A DNA stretch of 37,174 bases from Caulobacteraceae bacterium (lineage in GTDB: Bacteria > Pseudomonadota > Alphaproteobacteria > Caulobacterales > Caulobacteraceae). Positions within the stretch are counted from its first letter, which is position 1; each line of letters starts with the position of its first letter. The translations under genes and the position numbers were made by a program. This document shows, piece after piece, positions 1 through 7,426 of this stretch. The DNA lies in contig JANWHQ010000107.1 in assembly GCA_025450315.1 (NCBI GenBank), positions 1 through 37,174 of the forward strand, in the 5' to 3' direction. Under the pieces are notes generated by a model. That model ran no database searches, was not told the DNA's origin, and was given only the letters and a program-made list of their open reading frames with translations.

Positions 1-1295
1 CCGGCGGCGCGCACCTGTTCGGCGGCGAGGGCGCGCTGCTGCAGGAGATCGAACGGCGCCTCGCCAGGGCCGGGATCGTCGCCCGCGCCGCCATGGCCGA
101 CACCCCCGGCGCCGCCTGGGCGCTCGCCCGCTTCGGCCAGGACCGCCTGGCCGGCGAGGGCCGCACCCGCGAGGCGCTGAAGAGCCTGCCGGTCCAGGCC
201 CTGCGCCTGTCGGAGCGCGCGCTGCGGCTGCTGCACCGGCTTGGCCTGAAGCGCATCGGCGAGCTCTACCCCCTGCCGCGCGCGGGCCTGGCGCGCCGGT
301 TCCGCGGCGAGGAGGGCATGGAGCTGGTCCGCCGCCTGGACCAGGCCCTGGGGATCGAGGCCGAGCCGTTCGAGCCGGTGCGGCCCGAACCGCTCTACCG
401 GGTCTGGCGCGCCTTCGCCGAGCCCATCGTGGACGTCGAGGGGGTGGCCTGGGCCCTGCCGCCCCTGGTGGAGGCCCTGGCCGCCCAGCTGGACCAGGGC
501 GGCAAGGGCGCGCGGCGGCTGGTGCTGACCGCCTTCCGCGTGGACGGCCGCGCCACCTCCATCGAGGCCGGGCTCAGCGCGCCGGCCGCGGCCCCGGCGC
601 ACCTGCTCCGCCTGCTCAGGGAGCGGGGGCTGGAGCGGCTCGACCTCGGCTTCGGCGCCGACGCCCTGATGGTCTCCTCGCACAGGTCCGAGGCGGCCCA
701 GGCGCGCCAGGGCGACCTGGAGTCCGGCCAGGCGCGCGGCGGGGCCGAGGCCCTGGCGGCCCTGATCGACCGGCTGGGCGCGCGGCTGGGCGAGGAGGCG
801 GTGCTGCGGCCGGCGCTGCTGAGCAGCCACCTGCCCGAACGCGCCGAGACCTGGGCGCGGGCCGGCCTCCAGGCCGCGCCGGCCGCGGACGCCGCCGAGG
901 AGCGGCCGCGGCCCCTGTTCCTGCTCGACCCGCCCGAGCCGATCCAGACCCTGGCCGGCATGCCCGACACCCCGCCCGCGCAGTTCTGCTGGCGGCGCGT
1001 GACCCGCAAGGTCGCCCGGGCCGAGGGGCCCGAGCGGCTGAGCCCCGAATGGTGGCGCGGGCCGGTTCCCGCCCTGGCCGAGCCCGAGGCGCCGCCCGGG
1101 ACCGAAGAGGACAAGGCCCGGCGCCTGCGCGAGCGAAGCCGGGCGCGGGAGCTCCAGGACGCCCTGCGCACCCGCGACTACTACCGCGTGGAAGACGAGG
1201 ACGGCCGCCGTTACTGGCTGTTCCGCCAGGGCCTCTACGACCGCGACTCCCAGACCCCCCTGCCCACCTGGTGGCTGCACGGGGTGTTCGCGTGA
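1..1295 (+). CDS. imuB: ImuB, inactive Y-family polymerase subunit of the mutasome (5' partial)
   Basis: The gene enters from the left edge, with the first full codon at base 3, and ends at TGA 1293-1295; about 430 C-terminal residues are visible. The opening residues GGAHLFGGEG and the stretch ADTPGAAWALARF are typical of ImuB (DUF6504/Y-family polymerase-like). The visible part covers the helix-hairpin-helix/thumb, the little-finger region and the conserved C-terminal tail (RDYYRVEDEDGRRYWLFRQG followed by a WWLHG ending). In the family, ImuB is a catalytically dead Y-family protein that docks DnaE2 and ImuA onto the beta clamp for SOS mutagenesis; the active-site region lies outside this window. 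Its stop overlaps the GTG of the next gene (GTGA), indicating translational coupling. An imuA gene and a LexA box would be expected upstream of the window. Identity is secure. Confidence 0.93.
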   Translation, partial: GGAHLFGGEGALLQEIERRLARAGIVARAAMADTPGAAWALARFGQDRLAGEGRTREALKSLPVQALRLSERALRLLHRLGLKRIGELYPLPRAGLARRFRGEEGMELVRRLDQALGIEAEPFEPVRPEPLYRVWRAFAEPIVDVEGVAWALPPLVEALAAQLDQGGKGARRLVLTAFRVDGRATSIEAGLSAPAAAPAHLLRLLRERGLERLDLGFGADALMVSSHRSEAAQARQGDLESGQARGGAEALAALIDRLGARLGEEAVLRPALLSSHLPERAETWARAGLQAAPAADAAEERPRPLFLLDPPEPIQTLAGMPDTPPAQFCWRRVTRKVARAEGPERLSPEWWRGPVPALAEPEAPPGTEEDKARRLRERSRARELQDALRTRDYYRVEDEDGRRYWLFRQGLYDRDSQTPLPTWWLHGVFA

Positions 1296-1813
1296 AGGGA
1301 GACGAGCACAATCCTCCCCTCTCCCTTCAGGGGGAGGGGCCGGGGGAGGGGGTCCGCGCCGGACTCTCCGGCCCGAACGACCTCTCCGCGCCAAAGACGA
1401 AAGGGATCAGAGCCGCGCGCCGGATGCGGAAAAACCCGACCGCCGCCGAACGGGAGCTCTGGAAGCATCTGCGGAAGGACCGTCTCGCCGGCCTTCATTT
1501 CCGTCGCCAGCACCCGATCGGCCCCTACATCGTCGACTTCTGCTGCGTTCCCAAGCGGCTGGTCGTCGAGCTCGACGGCTATTTTCACGCCGATCCTGAA
1601 AGAGCCGCCCGCGACGAGACGCGAACAGTCCGGCTCCGCGCGGCCGGCTACCGCGTGCTGCGGTTCCGGAATTCGGAAGATTTCGCGGACGTGCTGGCGG
1701 CCATCGCGCAGGCGGCGGGTGTCGGTCCGCAGCTGAACGGGCGGCGCGGACCCCCTCCCCCGACCCCTCCCCCTGAAGGGAGAGGGGAGAAGAGCGTCGA
1801 CCCTTCGCCATGA
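1292..1813 (+). CDS. DUF559 endonuclease-domain protein inserted between imuB and dnaE2
   Basis: The 173-residue product has a clear DUF559 core (about residues 38-143), a very-short-patch-repair-like, restriction-endonuclease-fold family. Visible motifs are RKNPTAAERELWKHLR, FRRQHPIGPYIVDF and LVVELDG, which fit a PD-(D/E)XK-like site around D82, E94 and D96. The cellular role of such standalone proteins is unknown. GTG at 1292 is chosen because it overlaps the imuB stop (GTGA). The stop overlaps the dnaE2 ATG (ATGA), so the frame exactly bridges the two mutasome genes. Residues 7-23 and about 151-166 are translations of the two flanking inverted repeats and look like non-functional tails. 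An alternative start would be further in, nearer MRKNPT (M45, 1424). It is probably an insertion, since imuB and dnaE2 are usually adjacent. Confidence 0.85.
   Translation: MKGDEHNPPLSLQGEGPGEGVRAGLSGPNDLSAPKTKGIRAARRMRKNPTAAERELWKHLRKDRLAGLHFRRQHPIGPYIVDFCCVPKRLVVELDGYFHADPERAARDETRTVRLRAAGYRVLRFRNSEDFADVLAAIAQAAGVGPQLNGRRGPPPPTPPPEGRGEKSVDPSP
1314..1361 (+). repeat. Left 48-bp inverted repeat flanking the DUF559 gene
   Basis: This GC-rich block is the reverse complement of bases 1742-1789 with 47 of 48 positions matching by hand alignment; the one mismatch is a C/T. Each arm is also internally near-palindromic, with a run of C and T followed by a run of G. It is translated as part of the DUF559 reading frame (residues near PPLSLQGEGPGEG). 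The repeat style resembles the short GC-rich palindromes scattered through Caulobacterales genomes. Confidence 0.9.
1742..1789 (-). repeat. Right 48-bp inverted repeat flanking the DUF559 gene
   Basis: Inverted partner of 1314-1361 (47 of 48 identical). It lies in the last codons of the DUF559 frame and ends 20 bases before the dnaE2 ATG. Its translation (PPPPTPPPEGRGE) is low complexity and not part of the DUF559 fold. Together the pair encloses the whole nuclease domain. Confidence 0.9.
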
Positions 1814-4800
1814 ACCTCCCCTACGCCGAACTCGATGTGCGGACGAACTTCTGTTTCCTGGAGGGGGCGTCGCATCCTCAGGAGCTGGTGATCCAGGCCA
1901 AGGCGCTGGGCCTGGCGGCCCTGGGGGTGGCCGACCGCAACAGCCTGGCCGGCGTGGTGCGGGCCCACGGCGAGGCCAAGCGGCAGGGCTTCCGCTTGCT
2001 GCCCGGCTGCCGGCTGCAGTTCACCGACGGCGCCGAGCTGGTCGTCTATCCGAGGGACCGCGACGCCTACGGCCGGCTCTGCCGGCTGCTGTCGGTGGGC
2101 AAGAGCGAGATCTCCGACCGCGAGGCCAGCCTGCTCGATCCCCGGCCGGCCCCGGCGCCGGACGAGGACGGCCGCAAGGCCACGCCGATCCCCAAGGGCG
2201 AATGCCGGCTCACCTTCGAGCAGGCGGCGGCCCATGGCGAAGGCCTGATCGGCCTGGCCGTGGCGCCGGACCGGCCCGACGCGGCCTTCGAGCGGCGCCT
2301 GGCCGCCTGGGCCCGGGCGTGGCCGGACCGGCTCTACCTGGCCGCCGCGCCGCTGCGCCGCGGCGACGACCGCGCCCGCCTGGCCCGCCTGGCCGCCATC
2401 GGCGAGCGCGCCGGAGCGCCGATGATCGCCGCCGGCCGGGTGCTCTACCACCACCCCGCGCGCCGGCGGCTGCAGGACGTGCTGACCTGCATCCGCGAGG
2501 GGGGCGTCATCGACGAGGCCGGCCGGCGGCTGGAGGCCAACGCCGAGCGCTTCCTGAAGCCTCCCGAGGAGATGGCGCGGCTGTTCCAGGGCCACGAGGA
2601 CGCCCTGGCGAGGACGCTCGAGGTCGTCCAGGCCTGCCGCTTCTCGCTGGACGACCTGAAGTACGAGTACCCCGACGAGCCCGTGCCCCCCGGCAAGACG
2701 CCGCAGCAGCACCTGCGGGACCTCACCATGAAGGGCGCGCGGGCGAAGTGGCCGCAGGGCGTCCCGACGAAGATCGTCAGGACCATCCGCAAGGAGCTGC
2801 AGCTGATCCGCACGGTGAAGTACGCCGAGTACTTCCTGACCGTGCACGACATCGTCGCCTGGGCGCGGTCGCGGCCCGACCCGATCCTCTGCCAGGGCCG
2901 CGGCTCGGCCGCCAATTCGGTGGTCTGCTACTGCCTGGGCGTCACCTCGGTGAATCCCGAGCACCAGGACGTGCTGTTCGAGCGGTTCATCTCCGAAAAG
3001 CGCTCCGAGCCCCCCGACATCGACGTCGATTTCGAGCACGAGCGGCGCGAGGAGGTGATCCAGTACGTCTACGACCGCTACGGCCGCCATCGCGCGGCCA
3101 TCTGCGCGACGGTGATCTGCTACCGCAAACGCTCGGCCGTCCGCGACGTCGGCAAGGCCCTGGGCCTGACCGAGGACGTCACCTCCGCCCTGGCGAACAC
3201 CGTCTGGGGATCCTGGGGCGACGGGCTGCAGGACGAGCACGTCCAGGCGGCGGGGCTGAAGCCCGCCGACGGGCGGCTGAAGCTGGCGCTGGAGCTGACC
3301 CAGGAGCTGATGGGCTTCCCGCGCCACCTGTCCCAGCACGTTGGCGGCTTCGTCCTGACCCGGCGGCCGCTGGTGGAGACCGTGCCCATCGGCAACGCCG
3401 CCATGGAGAAGCGCACCTTCATCGAGTGGGACAAGGACGACATCGACGAGCTGGGGATCATGAAGGTCGACGTGCTGGCCCTGGGCATGCTGACCGCCAT
3501 CAAGCGGGCCTTCGACATGATCGAGCTGCACTTCGGCGGCGAACGGCTGGAGCTGGACAGCGTGCCGGCCGAGGTCCCGGGCGTCTACGACATGCTCTGC
3601 AAGGCCGACTCCGTCGGGGTCTTCCAGGTGGAGAGCCGGGCCCAGATGGCCATGCTGCCGCGCCTCAGGCCCCGCAAGTTCTACGACCTGGTGGTGGAGG
3701 TGGCGATCGTCCGCCCGGGACCGATCCAGGGCGACATGGTGCATCCCTACCTGCGGCGGCGGGACGAGCAGCGGCGCAAGGGAGACGCCTTCCGGCTGGA
3801 ATTCCCCTCGCCCTCGCCCGAGCACGGCGACAAGGACGAACTGCGCAAGGTGCTGGAAAAGACCCTGGGCGTGCCGCTGTTCCAGGAACAGGCGATGCGC
3901 ATCGCCATGGAGGCGGCGAAGTTCGACGGCGACGAGGCCAACGGCCTGCGCCGGGCCATGGCCACCTTCCGCCACATGGGCACCATCCACGAATACGAGG
4001 AGATGATGGTCGGCCGCATGATCGCGCGCGGCTACGACCCCGCGTTCGCCAGGAACTGCTTCAACCAGATCAAGGGCTTCGGCGAATACGGCTTCCCCGA
4101 GAGCCATGCGGCGGCCTTCTCGCGGCTGGTCTATGTCTCGGCCTGGCTGAAGTGGCGCCATCCGGAGGTGTTCGCCGCGGCCCTGCTGAACAGCCAGCCG
4201 ATGGGCTTCTATTCCTCCGCCCAGATCGTCCGCGACGCCCGCGAGCACGCCGTCGAGGCCCGCGCCCCCGACGTCAACTTCAGCGACTGGGACTGCACCC
4301 TGGAGCAGATGGCCGGATCTTCCCCCGCTGGGGGAAGTCCCCGCGAAGCGGGGGAAGGAGGCTCGTATCCGCCGCCTTGGCCGTCAGCCCCCTCCGACGC
4401 GCCGCGCGGGCCACCTCCCCCAGGGGGAGAGGATCCCCGCGGCCTGAACGGCGTGCACCTGCCCCGGCGGGCCCTGCGGCTGGGGCTGCGCCAGATCGAC
4501 GGGTTCCGGAAGGAGTGGGCGGAGGCGATCGCCAGGGCCCGCGAGGCCGGCCTGTTCGCCTCCATGGACGAGCTGAAGACCCGCGCCGACCTGCCGACCG
4601 GAGCGATGGACGCCCTGGCCGCCGCCGACGCCCTGGGATCGCTGGAGCTGACCCGCCGCCAGGGCCTGTGGGCCGCCCGGGGCCTGCCGTGGACCCGGCC
4701 GGCGCCGCTGTTCGTCGCCGCGGGGCTGGAGGAGGCCGACGGCGCCCCGCCGCTCGCCCTGCCGGCGGCGGCGCTCTCGGAGGAGGTGGTGCAGGACTAC

Positions 4801-5313
4801 CAGACCCTCCGGCTGTCCCTGAAGGCGCACCCGGTGCAGTTCCTGCGCGAGCGGCTGGCCGCCCAGGGCGCCGTCGAGGCGCGGCAGGTCGCCGGCATCC
4901 CCGACGGCCGGCGCATCCGTTTCGGCGGCGTGGTGCTGGTGCGCCAGCGGCCGGGCTCGTCCAACGGGGTGGTGTTCATGAACATGGAGGACGAGACCGG
5001 GATCGTGAACGTGGTGGTCTGGCCCAGGGTGTTCGACGCCTTCCGCCCGGTGGTGATGGGCGCGCGCATGCTGCTGGTCGAAGGCCGCCTGCAGCGGGCC
5101 GCCGACGCCGAGGGCGGGGTGATCCACCTGGTGGCCGACGCCCTGATCGACCGCACCTGCGACCTGGCCCTGCTGTCGCAGGCCGAGCCGCCGCTGAAGC
5201 CCCCCATGGGCGACGACGCGGCCAGGAGCGGCGGCGATCCGCGCACGCGCCAGGACCGTCACCGTCATCCGCGGGACGTACGGATCCTGCCCCCGTCCCG
5301 GGATTTCCATTAG
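1810..5313 (+). CDS. dnaE2: Error-prone DNA polymerase III alpha subunit DnaE2
   Basis: This 1167-residue C-family polymerase is the catalytic translesion polymerase of the ImuA-ImuB-DnaE2 mutasome. The N-terminus is a PHP domain (YAELDVRTNFCFLEGAS). The palm carries PPDIDVDFEHERREE with the metal-binding pair D403 and D405, and KVDVLALG with the third aspartate D554, all intact by comparison with E. coli DnaE D401/D403/D555. An OB-fold lies around residues 1034-1075 (FGGVVLVRQRPG, MEDETGIVNVVVWP). The C-terminus HPRDVRILPPSRDFH is the usual DnaE2 ending. ATG 1810 overlaps the upstream stop. Oddity: roughly residues 836-876 (GSSPAGGSPREAGEGG through GPPPPGGEDP) are a translated palindromic element inserted just before the conserved ALRLGLRQIDGF motif; it keeps the frame. 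LexA/SOS control would act from the operon promoter outside the window. Confidence 0.96.
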   Translation: MNLPYAELDVRTNFCFLEGASHPQELVIQAKALGLAALGVADRNSLAGVVRAHGEAKRQGFRLLPGCRLQFTDGAELVVYPRDRDAYGRLCRLLSVGKSEISDREASLLDPRPAPAPDEDGRKATPIPKGECRLTFEQAAAHGEGLIGLAVAPDRPDAAFERRLAAWARAWPDRLYLAAAPLRRGDDRARLARLAAIGERAGAPMIAAGRVLYHHPARRRLQDVLTCIREGGVIDEAGRRLEANAERFLKPPEEMARLFQGHEDALARTLEVVQACRFSLDDLKYEYPDEPVPPGKTPQQHLRDLTMKGARAKWPQGVPTKIVRTIRKELQLIRTVKYAEYFLTVHDIVAWARSRPDPILCQGRGSAANSVVCYCLGVTSVNPEHQDVLFERFISEKRSEPPDIDVDFEHERREEVIQYVYDRYGRHRAAICATVICYRKRSAVRDVGKALGLTEDVTSALANTVWGSWGDGLQDEHVQAAGLKPADGRLKLALELTQELMGFPRHLSQHVGGFVLTRRPLVETVPIGNAAMEKRTFIEWDKDDIDELGIMKVDVLALGMLTAIKRAFDMIELHFGGERLELDSVPAEVPGVYDMLCKADSVGVFQVESRAQMAMLPRLRPRKFYDLVVEVAIVRPGPIQGDMVHPYLRRRDEQRRKGDAFRLEFPSPSPEHGDKDELRKVLEKTLGVPLFQEQAMRIAMEAAKFDGDEANGLRRAMATFRHMGTIHEYEEMMVGRMIARGYDPAFARNCFNQIKGFGEYGFPESHAAAFSRLVYVSAWLKWRHPEVFAAALLNSQPMGFYSSAQIVRDAREHAVEARAPDVNFSDWDCTLEQMAGSSPAGGSPREAGEGGSYPPPWPSAPSDAPRGPPPPGGEDPRGLNGVHLPRRALRLGLRQIDGFRKEWAEAIARAREAGLFASMDELKTRADLPTGAMDALAAADALGSLELTRRQGLWAARGLPWTRPAPLFVAAGLEEADGAPPLALPAAALSEEVVQDYQTLRLSLKAHPVQFLRERLAAQGAVEARQVAGIPDGRRIRFGGVVLVRQRPGSSNGVVFMNMEDETGIVNVVVWPRVFDAFRPVVMGARMLLVEGRLQRAADAEGGVIHLVADALIDRTCDLALLSQAEPPLKPPMGDDAARSGGDPRTRQDRHRHPRDVRILPPSRDFH
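4315..4436 (+). repeat. Palindromic repeat element inserted in frame inside dnaE2
   Basis: About 122 bases start with GGATCTTCCCCCGCTGGGGG and end with the roughly inverted CCCCCAGGGGGAGAGGATCC. A second internal hairpin, CCCCGCGAAGCGGGG, lies near 4340-4354. The middle part (GTCAGCCCCCTCCGACG, then GCGCGGGCCACCTCCCCC) has the look of dispersed Caulobacterales intergenic palindromes. It adds about 40 glycine/proline/serine-rich residues that do not fit the DnaE2 consensus, which normally runs directly from the DWDCTLE region to RLGLRQI. Exact borders and target duplication cannot be fixed without a related gene. Confidence 0.75.
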
Positions 5314-5316
5314 GAT

Positions 5317-5331
5317 GGGGGCTCGACCCCC
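5317..5331 (+). terminator. Small GC hairpin after dnaE2 (weak terminator or attenuator)
   Basis: GGGGG-CTCGA-CCCCC sits three bases after the dnaE2 stop and 15 bases before the next ATG. There is no T-run after it, so an intrinsic terminator is doubtful; it may only be a stabilising 3' hairpin. Confidence 0.3.
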
Positions 5332-5346
5332 CAAGGCGAGGCGCCC

Positions 5347-5682
5347 ATGCGACCGATCTTCCTGATGACCGCCCTGACCGCGAGCCTGGCGATGGCCGGC
5401 GCGGGCGCCGCCGTCGCCCCGGCCCGGGCCGCTCCCGCCGCGCCCGTCCCTGCGTCCCCGCCGCAGCCGACGGACTAGCCCTTGCCGACCATCGCGGAGG
5501 ACCAGGCCCAGGCCGTCGCCATGACCGCCAAACTGGCGGCCGTGGACGCCCGCATCGGGGCGGACGAGGCGCGCATCACCCAGCTCAGGGACGCCGAGCT
5601 GTCGCAGGAGAACGCCCGCATCCGCGCCATCCGGCCGGCCCTGCCCCTGACCGGTTCCGGCTTCCTGCCCGGCTGGCTGTGA
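5347..5682 (+). pseudogene. Small secreted protein gene interrupted by an in-frame amber stop
   Basis: From ATG 5347, preceded by a plausible AGGCGAG ribosome site, the frame encodes a signal peptide (MRPIFLMTALTASLAMAGAG, Ala-rich cleavage region) and a Pro/Ala linker. It then meets TAG at 5476-5478, giving only 43 residues. The same frame continues without further stops to TGA 5680-5682 and encodes a hydrophilic helical segment (TIAEDQAQAVAMTAKLAAVD, then ARIGADEARITQLR). The two halves look like one roughly 110-residue periplasmic protein broken by a single nonsense codon. Alternatives are a sequencing error, or two separate short genes with TTG 5482 starting the second. I do not recognise a family. 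The frame's end overlaps the DUF488 GTG (GTGA), suggesting that an intact gene was once translationally coupled to it. Confidence 0.6.
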
Positions 5683-6116
5683 GCGGCCGGCTCGCCACCA
5701 TCGGCTACGAGCAGTCCACGCTCGACGACGTGATCGGGCGGCTGAGGACGGCGGGCGTCCAGATCGTGATCGACGTCCGGGCCGTGGCCGCCTCGCGCCG
5801 GGCCGGCTTCTCCAAGACCGTGCTGGCGGCCAGCCTGAAGGCGGCCGGCATCGACTACCTGCACCTGAGGGGTCTCGGCACCCCCAAGCCCGGACGCCAG
5901 GCCGCGCACGCCGGCCGCATCGCCGAGATGCAGGAGATCTACCGCGCCCACCTGGAGGAGCCCGAGGCCCAGGTCCAGCTGGCCCAGGCCTGCGAGGCGG
6001 CCGAGGACCGCACCGCGGCCCTGCTCTGCTACGAGGCCGACGCGCCCCGCTGCCACCGCGCCATCGTGGCCGACCTGATCCAGCGCCGCACCGGCTGCGA
6101 GGTGGTGGACCTCTAG
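5679..6116 (+). CDS. DUF488 family protein
   Basis: The product has 145 residues. The N-terminus VSGRLATIGYEQSTLDDVI, the motif VIDVRAVAASRRAGFSK and the C-terminal LLCYEADAPRCHRAIVADLI are the three hallmark blocks of DUF488. The second conserved block normally reads DVR..P.S. The biochemical function is unestablished; the conserved Cys/His pair in CYE..P..CHR suggests metal or nucleic-acid binding, but this is only inference. GTG 5679 is chosen because translation begins directly before the conserved TIGYE strand and overlaps the preceding frame's stop. The stop overlaps the stop of the convergent pentapeptide gene by four bases. Confidence 0.85.
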   Translation: MSGRLATIGYEQSTLDDVIGRLRTAGVQIVIDVRAVAASRRAGFSKTVLAASLKAAGIDYLHLRGLGTPKPGRQAAHAGRIAEMQEIYRAHLEEPEAQVQLAQACEAAEDRTAALLCYEADAPRCHRAIVADLIQRRTGCEVVDL

Positions 6117-7357
6117 ATCTCGGTTTCCGCGCCCCTGAGGTCGGCGCCGATCATCTTGGCGCCCGCGGTGTCGGCTTCCAGCATGCGGGCGCGCAACAGC
6201 CGGGTCCGCGTGAGGTCGGCCTGGCGCAGCTTGGCGCGGGTGAGGTCGGCGCGCACGTAGCGCCCGTCGGCGATGGCGAGGGGCCGCAGGTCGGCCTGCG
6301 ACAGGTCCGCTCGGGTGAGGTCGGCGCCGACCAGTTTGGCGCCCCTGAGGTCCGCCCCCCTGAGGTTGCAACCCCTGAAGTCGCAGCCCGAGAGGTCGGC
6401 GCCCTGCATCTGCGCGCCCTCCAGCGACAGGCCGAAGAAGATGCTGCCCGGCGCGTGCAGGGCGGTCAGCTTGCGCCGCGCCAGGGTCCTCAGTGGCCTG
6501 AAGTCGGTAGCCGCCAGCCGGGCCGGCGCGCCCTCCATCCCGTCGCTGGCGCACCAGCTCTGATGGCGGGCCAGGATGTCCTGCAGCGGCTCGTCGTCGA
6601 TGTAGACGATCGGCGGGGGGGCGGTCAGCACCCCCTCCATGTTGGCGTTGTCCAGGTTGGCGCCGTCGAGGTCCACCTCGCTCAGCACCGCGCGCCTCAG
6701 CGAGGCGCCCGACAGGTCGGCCTGGTAGATGTTGGCGCCCGACATGTCCGCGCCGTCCAGCACGGTGCGCACCAGCCGCGCCCGCACCATCCGCGCCCCG
6801 GCCAGGATGGCGTCGCGGAAGTCGGTGGCCACGATCAGGCCGTCGCTGTTCTGCACCCCGCTCAGGTTGGTGCCGTCCAGCAGGGCGTAGTCCAGCTCGC
6901 CCGGCCGCGCCTCGTGGCGCAGGATGTAGAAGCCCTTGTCGATGTCCTGGACCGCGATCAGGCCCTCGCGCATGTCGCAGTCGCCGAGGTCGGCGCCGGC
7001 GAGGTTGGCGCCGCGCAGGCAGGCGCCGCGCAGGTCCGCGCGCTGGAGGTTGGCGCGCCGGAGGTCGGCGTCGCGCAGGTCCGCGCCGAACAGCACGGCG
7101 TGCTCGAACCGGGAGTCCGACAGGAAGGCGCCCACCAGCCGCGCGCCGGTCAGCTCGGCCTGGCTGAGGTCGACGCCCTCGAGGGCGAAGTTGGACAGGT
7201 CCAGGTGGCTGAGGTTGGCGCGCCGGCCGCCCGGCTGGCCCCGGAGGAAGCGCCCGTGCAGCTCGACGGCCGTCTTGACGGCGCCGAAGTCGGCCGTCCG
7301 CAAGAGGTTCTTGGGCCCCGGTTTCTTCGGGGCGATGGTCGTCGCTGCCTTCGGCAT
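6113..7357 (-). CDS. Pentapeptide repeat protein
   Basis: A 414-residue protein dominated by A(D/N)LXX repeats, for example GADLRDADLRRANLQRADLR and GADLSGCDFRGCNLRGADLR, which fold into a right-handed quadrilateral beta-helix. Repeats run roughly over residues 46-130, 165-235 and 310-412. They are broken by non-repeat inserts at about 131-160 (including DKGFYILRHEARPGELDY) and about 236-305 (including PPPIVYIDDEPLQDILARHQ and a KLTALHAPGSIFFG segment). There is no signal peptide or membrane segment, so it is probably cytoplasmic. The N-terminus is basic and proline-rich. Some family members mimic DNA and bind gyrase, but nothing here proves that. A perfect 10-bp palindrome (7361-7370) sits immediately upstream of the ATG. 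It lies 69 bases downstream of the CHAP gene and may share its transcript. Confidence 0.9.
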   Translation of the reverse strand: MPKAATTIAPKKPGPKNLLRTADFGAVKTAVELHGRFLRGQPGGRRANLSHLDLSNFALEGVDLSQAELTGARLVGAFLSDSRFEHAVLFGADLRDADLRRANLQRADLRGACLRGANLAGADLGDCDMREGLIAVQDIDKGFYILRHEARPGELDYALLDGTNLSGVQNSDGLIVATDFRDAILAGARMVRARLVRTVLDGADMSGANIYQADLSGASLRRAVLSEVDLDGANLDNANMEGVLTAPPPIVYIDDEPLQDILARHQSWCASDGMEGAPARLAATDFRPLRTLARRKLTALHAPGSIFFGLSLEGAQMQGADLSGCDFRGCNLRGADLRGAKLVGADLTRADLSQADLRPLAIADGRYVRADLTRAKLRQADLTRTRLLRARMLEADTAGAKMIGADLRGAETEI

Positions 7358-7426
7358 GGCCGAAGCTTCGCTTTTGGCGCTTAAGGAATCGTTGGGCGCG
7401 GGCCGAAAACGACCCGGACGGTCAGC

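Noticed and set aside
1648-4248. 866-residue open frame on the minus strand opposite dnaE2
   Set aside because: Arg/Gly/His/Pro-rich composition with no family; it is the anti-sense shadow of a GC-rich polymerase gene with complete motifs.
2202-5678. Long plus-strand frame upstream of the DUF488 gene
   Set aside because: Only the last 145 residues (from 5679) are real; the earlier residues are a +1 frame shadow of dnaE2.
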